DNA of 64,000 bases from Miscanthus floridulus (Eukaryota > Streptophyta > Magnoliopsida > Poales > Poaceae). Position numbers and translations under genes: made by a program. The stretch spans positions 63,790,111 to 63,854,110 of the forward strand of contig NC_089591.1 in assembly GCF_019320115.1 (NCBI RefSeq). The letters are read 5' to 3'. Positions 10,101 through 20,977 of this stretch are shown one piece after another (position 1 is the first letter of the stretch; each line of letters opens with the position of its first letter). Under the pieces are notes generated by a model that saw nothing but the letters and a program-made list of their open reading frames with translations, had not been told where the DNA came from and ran no database searches.

Positions 10101-12101
10101 TGTCGGATACAGTGAGAAGGGGTACCCTAAGCAAGAACCAAAAAACGGCTGCTTAGACTTCGTAAAGGTCAAAACCAGCTAAACACCGCTGGCCTCGGCC
10201 GATTCTCCGACTCGCCCGAGGCCCCCTCACCGCTGGCCTCGAGCGACCCCCCACCAAGGGCCTCGGCCGGGCCGCCAACTCTCCGTCTCGCGCGAGGCGG
10301 GCTCGGCAGCACTCCGCTGCCTCTTCCTTCACCCGCCCCTCTGACCAAACGTCGTGTCACATTAACTCAGCCAACTGCTGCCCCTGACATCGGCCGCACG
10401 CTCGGCACAGTACAGCAGAATGGCCGACGGGACAGGAGGCAGGACTGGGCAGAGGTTACCCGCCACTGTGCTAACCACTAAAGCACATGGTTGACGCCCA
10501 TGCCTCACTATGCTGCCAACTCCTGCTCCGAGAACAACGCAGCGTGGGGAGCCACGTCTGAGATACTGTGGCCTCGGAATCAGCACCCAGGATCAATAAT
10601 TCCCCCCAATGCCTCGGCAGTATGCTTCAGGGGCTCGGCAGCCTGAGGATCCATGTCCGCCGAACCCCCCACGATGGCTCGGCCTCGCCATCTGCAGAGC
10701 CACAGCTCCCTACGACGTCAGCGCACGATGACCAGCACGTCACCCGCCATATCCTGCATCAAGCTGTACTGGAGCCCCACGACGCACAAGATCAAGTATG
10801 ACCGGCGCGTCACCTCTGCACGACAAGGACGAGGCCACTCCATCGACCATACCACAACAGTGGCCGGCTACAGGGCTCGGACACGCCGCCCCCATTTATA
10901 GAGCAGGAGGTCTCGGCATCCTGACGCCAACTCCGCTCCGCGCGAGGCTCCCCAGGGAAGGCCTCGGCAAGAAACGCCGTCTCCGCCCCGCCCGAGGCTC
11001 TCCACGGAAGGCCTCGGCGGGAAGCGCGTTCTCCGTATCACGCGAGGCCTCTCGCGCGAGGCCTCGGCGAGGGGCCTGACCTCCGTCTCGCGCGAGGCCT
11101 CATTCTCTGTGTCGCTCGGGGCCGGCTTGTCCGTGGTCCGTCGCCCCCCGCCTCGGCCGACCCTCCCGACAGCGCGTCACGTCTCATTAATACTTTCAAC
11201 CACTCCCGCAATCTCCGCCGGACAGCGGCTCAACGTCACAGAATGGCCGATGCGACCCGAAGTCGCATCAGCGCCGTACCGGCTGGGACAGGGCACGGCG
11301 GGGGTTACCGGCAACTGTGTCCCGGCACTGTGTCCACGATCAGCACCTGGGACAGAGCGTGACGGGGGTTACCAGCCACTGTGTCCTAACGCTGCACCCG
11401 CGACCCGCCGCCCGCTCAAGGCCTCGGCACTGTACACCGGGGCCTCGGCAATCTCGGGGTTCATGCCCGCTGAGACCCCCACCGCAGTACAAGCCTCGGC
11501 ACCAACCAGGCCTCGGCCTCGCGCACAATCTGTCCACCAGGGCTTGCACATTCGCCGTCACATCCGCTCCGAGACATTCCCGGGGCTCCCACGACGCACA
11601 GGGCCTGATGGGACAACCACGCCGCTCCAGTATTCCAAGGACGGATCGCTCCTACGGCCACGCCGCCACCAGAACGGGCCACAGGGTTCAGACGTGCCAC
11701 TTCTATTGACACTACGTCGCATAGTGATACATGTACTACCTTCGTCCTCCCTTCAACTATAAAAGGAGAGGACTTGGGCCTCGTAGGGGGAGAAAAAAAA
11801 GGGAGACGAACACACTGATAGAACGACACACTTCTACGCTGCTTGAGAACAACGCCTCAAGCAGCCCGCACCACCCTCGCCGAGACCTGGGGCTAGCTCC
11901 CTCTCTCACCTAGCTTGTAATCCCCTACTACGAGCACTCCGGTGCAAGGAACATAAGATCGATCTCTCAGACTGGACGTAGGGCCTCGATTGCCTGAACC
12001 AGTATAAACCTTGTGTCTCTTTGCATTACCATCCGGGATTAGGGGCACGTAGCACAAATTCACTCGTTGGTTGAGGGACCCCCGGTTCCAAAACACCGAC
12101 A
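10101..12101 (+). repeat. 5' LTR of the gypsy element
   Basis: A 2001-bp LTR, TGTCGGATACAG to AACACCGACA. It contains many GAGGCCTCGG-type repeats (10180-11560) and a TATA box TATAAAA at 11758-11764 in the expected place near its 3' end. It differs from the 3' LTR by scattered changes, most of them C/T or G/A transitions. Confidence 0.93.
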
Positions 12102-12122
12102 GTTGGCGCGCCAGGTAGGGGA
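12102..12122 (+). other. Putative primer-binding site
   Basis: The bases immediately after the 5' LTR, gttggcgcgccaggtagggg, form a tRNA-3'-end-complementary type of site common in grass gypsy elements (TGGCGCGCCAGGTAGGG). The particular tRNA was not determined. Confidence 0.6.
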
Positions 12123-12159
12123 CGCTGCGTGTTAGCTTCATCGTCCCAGCAGGACCCGG

Positions 12160-15100
12160 ATGGCAGACCCCATACGACCATTGCGTCTCGGCACCATAGT
12201 TTGGTTCGGGAGCCTAGAGTTCATGTCTCTGGGGCATGAGTATGACATGGTGCTCCTCGCCCCTCGAGCCCCACCGTCCGACGATGAGGTCACGCCCCGG
12301 CAGCCCAGGCGCAGGCGGCGCCCGGGCAGCCGCTCTCACCGCGCTCGCCAGGCACGACGTGAGGAATGCCACCCCGACGCTACGCGAACCCAGGGCGGCA
12401 CGCCACTCCCCGCCGACATCCTACGACCAGCTGTTGGTACGAGGTCCCTGGCTGGGGACCTGTCTGGCCTGAGCCTGGACAAAGGAAAATCGCCGGTGGC
12501 TCGCGGCGACGCCCAGTCGTCTGGTTCCACTCCACCACTCCCTGAGGAGTCGACCCCGGCGGGGCAGAATATGGAGATGGCACCGTCCCCATGCCCCTTT
12601 GGGTTGCGGGATGCCGCCGCCTCTTATGCCTACGCCTACACTGCCGCTCACGAGCACCCCTCGGAACGCCGCCAGCGCTTCGCTCTCGACCTGAGCACCC
12701 ACTTCGACTCCTCGGACGAGGACGAGGCATGGCCCGGGGTGGATTTCTCCGAACTCCACAACCCCGGGGCTTTGCGCCAATTCTTGGTCGCAAGCGACTA
12801 CTGCCTCGGCTATTCCGACTCCAACGATGAAGGGACTTACGATCCATCTCGCGAGTGCTTCCACGTCGGGCTCGGGATGCCATGGGCGGGCGAAGAAGAT
12901 GAAGGGACAGGCAACCATCCCCCGCCCCAGGCAAGGGCGGGCGATGCCATGCCTCCGTGTCTCGTAGCCCCGGCGGCGCGAAACGAGAACCCCATCCGCG
13001 GGGGGCATCGACGCCCATACCTGGAGCAGCTCCACGAGCTTCAAGCCAAGGTCGAACAAGACCAACTCCTTCTACAACAGCTTCGGGACACTCTCGAGCA
13101 GGAGCAGCAAGGGTGCGGTGAGGGCGGAGGAGCTCGAGGGAGGGCCCGCGACGTCCATCACCGCATCAACGACAACGAGGGGGGAGAGCCACCCCCAATC
13201 TTTAATCGGGCTAGCCAGAATGTCGCAGCGGCTGTGATGCTGGTCCGAGCAATGCCTGAGCCCTCCACCACCGAGGGGCGATGGGTCCACGAAGAGCTCC
13301 ACGACCTCCTCGAGACCGCTGCGGTACAGCAGGCCGAAAGTTCCGCCTCCCGCCGGCGCGGAGGCACTTCGGAGCAACCCACGGCGCGACCTCGTCGAGG
13401 CCAGGATGCCTCGGTCCGTCCCGAGCCCGCTCGCGCGCCGGCGGCCAACGGGGCCCCCTCGGTGCGTGATCGACCTGGAGACCAACACGAGGCACAAGGC
13501 GACCACGAAGTAGTTGGCAGGCGACGGCGCCGCGGCGACGGAGCCGCCCGGGGCTACCACCCACACCGAGGCGGTCGCTACGACAGTGAAGAGGACCGCA
13601 GTCCTTCTCTCGAGCCACCAGGCCCTCGGGTCTTTAGTAGAGCCATTCACAACGCTCACTTCCCAGCCCGATTCCGGCAACCTGCCAACCTCACAAAGTA
13701 TAGCGGCGAGACGAACCCCGAGCTATGGCTGGCCGATTATCGCCTGGCTTGTCAGCTAGGCGGTGCGGAAGATGACCTGCTCATCATCCGCAACCTCCCT
13801 TTGTTCTTATCAGACTCAGCGCGAGCCTGGCTCGAACACCTTCCTCCCGCACAGATCCACGACTGGCACGACTTGGTGAGGGTCTTCGTCGGGAATTTCC
13901 AGGGCACCTATGTGCGCCCCGGGAACTCCTGGGACCTCAAAGGTTGCCGCCAGAAGCCGGACGAATCTCTTCGAGATTTCATCCGGCGCTTCTCCAAGAA
14001 ATGCACCGAGTTGCCCCATGTCGGTGACTCGGAAATCGTCCAAGCATTCCTCTCTGGCACCTCCTGCCGGGACCTGGTCCGAGAATTGGGCCGGAACGTA
14101 CCAACCACAGCGGCCGCACTCCTCGACATCGCCACCAACTTCGCCTCGGGCGAAGAGGCGGTTGGGGCCATCTTCCCCAACAACGACGCCAAGGGGAAGC
14201 AGAAGGATGAGGCCCCCGAGGCCTCGCCCGCCCGCGTCCCCAAGAAAAAGAAGAAGGGTCGCCCAGGGAAGCAGGAGGTCTTCGAGGCCGTCCATGTCGT
14301 CGCGACAGATCGCAGGAATCCCCGAGGCCCCCGGGGCCCCGGGCTATTTGACGACATGCTGAAGAAGCCCTGTCCTTACCATCAAGGTCCGGTGAAGCAT
14401 GCTCTCGAGGAGTGCACCATGCTCCGACGTTACTACGCCAGGCTTGGGCTCCCCGACGACAATGAGGCCAGGAAAAGGGGCGCCGGCGAAAGGGACGGCA
14501 ATAAAGATGATGGGTTCCCCGAGGTACACAATGCCTTCATGATCTTTGGCGGACCCTCGGCATGCCTCACGGCGCGCCAGCGAAAGAGGGAACGCCGGGA
14601 GGTCTTCTCGGTCAAGGTGGCCACCCCCCAGTACCTCGATTGGTCTCGGGAGGCAATCACCTTCGATCGAGATGTCCACCCCGATTATGTTCCAAACCCC
14701 GGGCAGTACCCGCTTGTCGTCGACCCAATCGTCGGCAACACCCGGCTCACCAAAGTGCTCATGGACGGAGGCAGCGGCCTCAACATCCTCTACGTCAACA
14801 CTCTGGAGCTCCTGGAGCTCGACCAGTCACGGCTCCGAGGCGGTTCCGCACCCTTCCACGGCGTCGTGCCAGGAAAGCGCACACGACCCCTCGGGCGCAT
14901 CGACTTACCCGTCTGCTTTGGCACTCCCTCCAACTACCGCAAGGAGGTCCTCACCTTCGAGGTGGTTGGATTCAAGGGGGCTTACCACGCCATCTTGGGG
15001 CGCCCGTGCTACGCCAAGTTCATGGCGGTCCCCAATTACACCTACCTCAAGCTCAAGATGCCAGGCCCCAACGGCATCATCACCGTCGAGTCCATGTACG

Positions 15101-15450
15101 AGCATGCATACGACTGCGACATCGAGTGCATCGAGTACGCCGAGGCCGTTGTGGAGGCCGAGACCCTCATCGCCGATCTCGACCAGCTTGGAAGCGAGGT
15201 TCCTGACGCCAAGCGACGTGTCGGGACCTTCGAGCCTGCGGAGGCCGTCAAGCTCGTCCCCGTCGATCCCGCCGTCCCCGAGGCCGAGGACTATACGGGC
15301 GAGCCTATACGAGGCCGAGGCCCAAGCAAGCGAAACGCTTGGGACGCCCTGTGTCGTGTCCGAGACCGGCAGAGAGGTCTCCGAATGGGATCCCACCGTA
15401 GGGAGGCACCGAGCCACCGAGGCCCAGCGAACGGCCTCGGCACCCACTAG
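12160..15450 (+). CDS. Gag-protease polyprotein of the gypsy element
   Basis: One open frame of 1096 residues. The N-terminal half is low-complexity and charged. Around residues 505-640 lies a Retrotrans_gag domain (ELWLADYRLA, RAWLEHLPP, LRDFIRRFSKKC). Around residues 735-760 is a degenerate zinc-knuckle-like CPYHQGP...H..EEC. Near residue 867 is a retropepsin-like site VLMDGGSGLNILY followed by AILGRPCYAKF. It would form the capsid and process the polyprotein. The start ATG lies 58 bp after the LTR. The last 50 or so residues (from about 15296) are encoded by a segment that recurs as non-coding DNA at 16274, so the natural C-terminus was probably replaced. No pol follows. Confidence 0.88.
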   Translation: MADPIRPLRLGTIVWFGSLEFMSLGHEYDMVLLAPRAPPSDDEVTPRQPRRRRRPGSRSHRARQARREECHPDATRTQGGTPLPADILRPAVGTRSLAGDLSGLSLDKGKSPVARGDAQSSGSTPPLPEESTPAGQNMEMAPSPCPFGLRDAAASYAYAYTAAHEHPSERRQRFALDLSTHFDSSDEDEAWPGVDFSELHNPGALRQFLVASDYCLGYSDSNDEGTYDPSRECFHVGLGMPWAGEEDEGTGNHPPPQARAGDAMPPCLVAPAARNENPIRGGHRRPYLEQLHELQAKVEQDQLLLQQLRDTLEQEQQGCGEGGGARGRARDVHHRINDNEGGEPPPIFNRASQNVAAAVMLVRAMPEPSTTEGRWVHEELHDLLETAAVQQAESSASRRRGGTSEQPTARPRRGQDASVRPEPARAPAANGAPSVRDRPGDQHEAQGDHEVVGRRRRRGDGAARGYHPHRGGRYDSEEDRSPSLEPPGPRVFSRAIHNAHFPARFRQPANLTKYSGETNPELWLADYRLACQLGGAEDDLLIIRNLPLFLSDSARAWLEHLPPAQIHDWHDLVRVFVGNFQGTYVRPGNSWDLKGCRQKPDESLRDFIRRFSKKCTELPHVGDSEIVQAFLSGTSCRDLVRELGRNVPTTAAALLDIATNFASGEEAVGAIFPNNDAKGKQKDEAPEASPARVPKKKKKGRPGKQEVFEAVHVVATDRRNPRGPRGPGLFDDMLKKPCPYHQGPVKHALEECTMLRRYYARLGLPDDNEARKRGAGERDGNKDDGFPEVHNAFMIFGGPSACLTARQRKRERREVFSVKVATPQYLDWSREAITFDRDVHPDYVPNPGQYPLVVDPIVGNTRLTKVLMDGGSGLNILYVNTLELLELDQSRLRGGSAPFHGVVPGKRTRPLGRIDLPVCFGTPSNYRKEVLTFEVVGFKGAYHAILGRPCYAKFMAVPNYTYLKLKMPGPNGIITVESMYEHAYDCDIECIEYAEAVVEAETLIADLDQLGSEVPDAKRRVGTFEPAEAVKLVPVDPAVPEAEDYTGEPIRGRGPSKRNAWDALCRVRDRQRGLRMGSHRREAPSHRGPANGLGTH

Positions 15451-16896
15451 AGAAACCCTCCGGTACTCTTGGAGCGCGTCTCCGGACTGCTAGCTGACCC
15501 CCAGCGAACGGGGTACGGGCCTCCACTCGAACTTACCCGATAACAGCTCACCGGAAATGCCATCGCTCGCGCCCACCGAGGGTAGCGCGGCATGTCCCAC
15601 CCCTCCTTCCGAGCGAAAAGGAAGCGCAAGGGTCGAATAAAAAGTCAAGAGAATCCCCGACGGCCCTCTTGCTCCACGCAGAGGCTAAGGGATTCTTCCT
15701 GCAAACCATTGCCGAGGCCCAGCGACTTGGGCTCGCACACGAGGGGGCTCGGCAAAACAAACCCTCCTTCCGAGCGAAAAGGAAGCGCGAGGGTCGTTCA
15801 AAAAGCCAGAAGATCTCCCGACGGTCCTCTTGCTCCGTGCAGAGGCTAGGGAGCTTCTTCTGCGAAAGACGCCGAGACCCCGCGACCTAGGCTCGCACCC
15901 GAGGGGGGCTCGGCGGACAGACCCTCACGCGCGAGGGGCGAACCAAAAGCCAGGGGGACCTCTGACCGCTCTCTCGCTCCGTGCGAGAGACTCGGGGGCT
16001 CCTCCTGCAACTTTGCCGAGACCCAGCGGCTCAGGCTCGCACGCGAGTGGGCTCGGCAAACAGCCCCCCGTCTGAGCGAAAAGGACGTGCGGGGGACGGA
16101 CAAAAAAGTCGGGAGGACCCCTGACCACCCTCTCGCTCCGTGCGGAGGCTCGGGGGCTCTTCCTGCACCCAAGATAAAGACAAGCGACCAGAGCCCGTTA
16201 CGGTCCAGGGGTTCGAAGGCTGGGCCCCCAGGGGTTTCGATAGCTGCCCCAGGGCAAAAGAGTCAGGGACGGCTACGGGCGAGCCTATACGAGCGCGCCC
16301 TGTGTCGTGTCCAAGACCGGCAGGGAGGTCTCCGAATGGGATCCCACCGTAGGGAGGCACCGAGCCACCGAGGCCCAGCGAACGGCCTCGGCACCCACTA
16401 GAGAAACCCGCCGGTACTCTTGGAGCGCGTCTCCGGACCGCTAGCCGACCCCCAGCGAACGGGGTATGGGCCTCCACTCGGACTTACCCGATAACAGCTC
16501 ACCGGAAATGCCGTCGCTCGCGCCCACCGAGGGTAGCACGGCATCTTCCACCCCTCCTTCTGAGCGAAAAGGAAGCACGAGGGTCGTACAAAAAGCCAGG
16601 GAACCCCTGACGGCCCTCTCGCTCCGGGCGGAGGCTAAGGGGCTCTTTCCGCAGCATCGTCGAGGCCCTGCGATCCGAACTCGCACCCACGGGCCCGGCG
16701 AACACAATGAAAACCCCTCGCTCGAGAGAGAAAAAAGCCCCTCCAGGGCCTCGGGGGCTACACCCGGCGGGTGCGCTCGCGCGCACCCACCGAAACCTCA
16801 AGTACAAAACACCATCCCAACAGGAACTATCAAGAGCCAATTCTCGTCAGAACCTCAGGGGGAGTACCTCCACTCCCCCTAAGGCTCGGGGGCTAC
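15296..16896 (+). repeat. Repeat-rich 3' internal region of the gypsy element
   Basis: A block of about 320 bp at 15296-15625 (acgggcgagcctatacgag to ccctccttccgagcgaaaag) recurs at 16274-16585. Between them lie degenerate tandem units of roughly 165 bp that start with ccctccttccgagcgaaaagg (15601, 15765, weaker ones near 15930 and 16065). It holds no pol domains. The region ends in a purine-rich tract before the 3' LTR. Confidence 0.8.
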
Positions 16897-17339
16897 TGTC
16901 GGATACAGTGAGAAGGGGTACCCTAAGCAAGAACCAAAAAATGGCTGCTTAGACTTCGTAAAGGTCAAAACCAGCTAAACACCGCTGGCCTCGACCGATT
17001 CTCCGACTCGCCCGAGGCCCCCTCACCGCTGGCCTCGAGCGACCCCCCACCAAGGGCCTCGGTCGAGCCGCCAACTCTCCGTCTCGCGCGAGGCGGGCTC
17101 GGCAGCACTCCGCTGCCTCTTCCTTCACCCGCCCCTCTGACAAAACGTCATGTCACATTAACTCAGCCAACTGCTGCCCCTGACATCGGCCGCACGCTCG
17201 GCACAGTACAGCAGAATGGCCGACGGGACAGGAGGCAGGACTGGGCAGAGGTTACCTGCCACTGTGCTAACCACTAAAGCACATGGTTGACGCCCATGCC
17301 TCACTGTGCTGCCAACTCCTGCTCCGAGAACAACGCAGC

Positions 17340-19196
17340 TGAAAGCTCTAGTTTGGTTTTGGTGAATTGATGAAACCCTAAGTGCTAACCTAGTTTATCA
17401 AGTGCTCATGACATAGGTAGCACACTTCAAGTAGAAGAAGCTAATGAAGATCATAGCATGACAATGGTGATGGCATGGCGATGATCAAGGGCTTAAACTT
17501 GAAATGAAGAAAGAGAAAAACAAAAAGCTCAAGGCAAAGGTATAAACCATAGGAGCTATTTTGTTTTAGTGATCAAGACACTTAGAGAGTGTGATCACAC
17601 TTATGTTTGATAGCCGTACTATTAAGAGGGGTGAAACTCGTATCGGAATGCGGTTATCAAAGTGCCACTAGATGCTCTAACTCATTGCATATGCATTTAG
17701 GATCTAGTGGAGTGCTAACACCCTTGATAACATTTGTGAAAATATGCTAACACATGTGCGCAAGGTGTTTGCAGGGTTGAGATGGGTTTGGAAAAATGAA
17801 ATGTTTATTTTCTATTGCGCCGGATGCAAAATTCTTGGTGGTTGGCACATTTGAGCAAGGGTGAAGAAGTTAGAGTTGAAATGGAGTTGGTCGAAATGAT
17901 GCTGGCGTCGGTCTACTGACCGGACGCTGGGTCACTCAGCGACCGGACGCTGAAAGGCTGCGTCCGGTCGAGCTGTCAGACGGCACAGTGGATAGGGTTG
18001 AGCACCGGACGCTGGTCTGCGTCCGGTCAAGGTGGACCGGACGCGTCCGGTCGGAAAAACATGCCTCGGGGAGCTTACTGGAAACGACCGGACGCTGGGG
18101 CTTCAGCGTCCGGTCAGTTTATACCGGAGCGTCCGGTCAGGTCAAGTGACCGTTGGAATCAGGACACGTGGTCGTCTGCGAGCGACCGGACGCTGGGGTC
18201 CAGCGTCCGGTCAACACGACTGGAGCGTCCGGTCAGAACGCGTTTTGCCCAGTGAAGGGCTATAACGGCTCTATTTGATGGGGGCTCTATTTATAGCCCC
18301 ATGGCCGGCTCAAGGGACAGCTCTTGCACATTTTCATTGACATAGCAACCTTGTGAGCCTAGCCAAAGCACTCCCACTCATCCACATCATTGATTCATCA
18401 TCATAGTGAGATTGGGAGTGATCCAAGTGCATTGCTTGAGTGATTGCATCTAGAGGCACTTGGTGTTCGTGTTTCGCTGCGGATTTCTCTTGTTACTCTT
18501 GGTGGTTGCCGCCACCTAGACGGCTTGGAGCAGCGAGGATCGTCGAGCGGAGGTGGTGATTGTCTCCGGCTCCGATCGTGGTGATTGTGAGGGGTTCTTG
18601 ACCTTTCCCCGGCGGAGCGCCAAAAGGTACTTTAGTAAATTGCTCGTGGCTTGTGTGATCCTCATCTTGTGTTGGTTGTGCGGCACCCTATTGAGGGTTT
18701 GGCGTGTGAAGCCAATTAGCGCGTGAACCTCCAAGTGAGTGAATCGCCACAACGAGGACTAGCTTGCCGGCAAGCAAGTGAACCTCGGTAAAAATCATTG
18801 TCTTCATCATTGATTCCGAGGTGATTGGTCTTCATTGTTATTCATCTTTGTGATTGATTGGTTCTTCATCTACACGGCGGTATAACTATCCTAATCACTC
18901 TCTTTACTTTACCGCAAACTAGTTAACAAGCTCTTTAGTGTAGCTAGTTGTGAGAGCTTGCTTGCTTGGTTGGTGTGGCTCTTTAGTTAGTCTTTGAGAG
19001 CACACGAACATAGGATAGTGTCTTTGCTATTGTGTGAATAGACACTATCTAAACTAGAATTGTGGTAGGAGGCTTGCATTTTGAGTAGGCCAGCGCAACA
19101 CTTGCTTCGCCTCATAATTGTCTAACCTTTTGTTAAGTGTTGTTGTAGAAATTTTATTAGGCTATTCACCCCCCCTCTAGCCATTAGGACCTTTCA
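17340..19196 (+). mobile_element. Solo LTR of a SIRE/Maximus-like copia element
   Basis: A 1857-bp insertion starting TGAAAGCTCTAG and ending GACCTTTCA, with perfect 5-bp target duplications gcagc at 17335-17339 and 19197-19201. No internal retroelement coding region is present. The 3' end (ggctattcaccccccctctagcc) is characteristic of large copia LTRs in grasses. A TATA-like ctatttatagcccc lies near 18290. It is best read as a solo LTR left by LTR-LTR recombination. Confidence 0.85.
17905..18245. repeat. Alternating GACCGGACGC / GCGTCCGGTC repeats in the solo LTR
   Basis: At least a dozen copies of CCGGACGC or its complement GCGTCCGG alternate in both orientations. They form several potential hairpins, for example ccggacgctggggtccagcgtccgg near 18185-18210. 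This is a U3-located repeat cluster upstream of the putative TATA box. Confidence 0.85.
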
Positions 19197-20977
19197 GCAG
19201 CGTGGGGAGCCACGTCTAAGATACTGTGGCCTCGGAATCAGCACCCAGGATCAATAATTCCCCCAATGCCTCGGCAGTATGCTTTAGGGGCTCGGCAGCC
19301 TGAGGATCCATGTCCGCCGAACCCCCCACGATGGCTCGGCCTCGCCATCTGCAGAGCCACAGCTCCCTACGATGTCAGCGCACGATGACCAGCACGTCAC
19401 CCGCCATATCCTGCATCAAGCTGTACTGGAGCCCCACAACGCACAAGATCAAGTATGACCGGCGCGTCACCTCTGCACGACAAGGACGAGGCCACTCCAT
19501 CGACCATACCACAACAGTGGCCGGCTACAGGGCTCGGACACGCCGCCCCCATTTATAGAGCAGGAGGTCTCGGCATCCTGACGCCAACTCCGCTCCGCGC
19601 AAGGCTCCCCAGGGAAGGCCTCGGCAAGAAATGCCATCTCCGCCCCACCCGAGGCTCTCCACGGAAGGCCTCGGTGGGAAGCGCGTTCTCCGTATCACGC
19701 GAGGCCTCTCGCGCGAGGCCTCGGCGAGGGGCCTGACCTCCGTCTCGCGCGAGGCCTCATTCTCTGTGTCGCTCGGGGCTGGCTTGTCCGTGGTCCGTCG
19801 CCCCCCGCCTCGGTCGACCCTCCCGACAGCGCGTCATGTCTCATTAATACTTTCAACCACTCCCGCAATCTCCGCCGGACAGCGGCTCAACGTCACAGAA
19901 TGGCCGATGCGACCCGAAGTCGCATCAGCGCCATACCGGCTGGGACAGGGCACGGCGGGGGTTACCGGCAACTGTGTCCTGGCACTGTGTCCACGATCAG
20001 CACCTAGGACAGAGCGTGACGGGGGTTACCAGCCACTGTGTCCTAACGCTGCACCCGCGACCCGCCGCCCGCTCAAGGCCTCGGCACTGTACACCGGGGC
20101 CTCGGCAATCTCGGGGTTCGTGCCCGCCGAGACCCCCACCGCAGTACAAGCCTCGGCACCAACCAGGCCTCGGCCTCGCGCACAATCTGTCCACTAGGGC
20201 TTGCACATTCGCCGTCACATCCGCTCTGAGACATTCCCGGGGCTCCCACGACGCACAGGGCCTGATGGGACAACCACGCCGCTCCAGTATTCCAAGGACG
20301 GATCGCTCCTACGGCCACGCCGCCACCAGAACGGGCCACAGGGTTCGGACGTGCCACTTCTATTGACACTACGTCGCATAGTGATACATGTACTACCTTC
20401 GTCCTCCCTTCAACTATAAAAGGAGAGGACTTGGGCCTCGTAGGGGGAGAAAAAAAAGGGAGACGAACACACCGATAGAACGACACACTTCTACGCTGCT
20501 TGAGAACAACGCCTCAAGCAGCCCGCACCACCCTCGCCGAGACCTAGGGCTAGCTCCCTCTCTCACCTAGCTTGTAATCCCCTACTACGAGCACTCTGGT
20601 GCAAGGAACATAAGATCGATCTCTCAGACTGGACGTAGGGCCTCGATTGCCTGAACCAGTATAAACCTTGTGTCTCTTTGCATTACCATCCGGGATTAGG
20701 GGCACACAGCACAAATTCACTCGTTGGTTGAGGGACCCCCGGTTCCAAAACACCGAGACATGGGCATGCTGGCTAGCTGCTCCTTATGATCGTGGTGGGC
20801 GTACGATGTCTTTGAGCTTGGTGTCAACCTCTCGAGGCTCTCGTCATGGAGGCTTCGTGACATTTTAGAGTATAATAATAAACATGCTAATATTGTAACA
20901 CTTTAGAGTTCAAAAGGCTTAAACCTACTCTAAACACCGAGTGAACCATACACTTCCACCAGCCTACTTACTACACT

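Larger units (their letters stand above)
10101..20758 (+). mobile_element. Gag-only Ty3-gypsy LTR retrotransposon (RIRE2-like), 10.66 kb
   Basis: The element is bounded by a perfect 5-bp target duplication, catgg, at 10096-10100 and 20759-20763. Removing it restores the continuous sequence gcttccatgggcatgctgg seen in the other units. It starts TGTCGG and ends CCGAGA (CCGACA in the 5' LTR). The internal region has a primer-binding-like string right after the 5' LTR, one long gag-protease ORF, a repeat-rich 3' region without reverse transcriptase, RNase H or integrase, and a purine tract (aaggctcgggggctac) before the 3' LTR. It is therefore non-autonomous. It lies in the 3' flank of A2, in the same orientation as the genes. 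Confidence 0.93.
16897..20758 (+). repeat. 3' LTR of the gypsy element, interrupted by a solo LTR
   Basis: It is the same sequence as the 5' LTR, split into 16897-17339 and 19202-20758 by a 1857-bp insertion plus a 5-bp target duplication. The TATA box is at 20415-20421. The last bases are ccgaga instead of ccgaca. Confidence 0.92.

Noticed and set aside
10653..11829. Several open frames of 80-217 codons within the gypsy LTR
   Set aside because: GC-rich LTR sequence without stop codons by chance. The frames lie before the LTR's own TATA box and recur in the 3' LTR.
14546..15493. 315-codon alternative frame in the gag region
   Set aside because: Ser/Pro/Arg-rich shadow of the gag-protease frame, without the gag or protease motifs.
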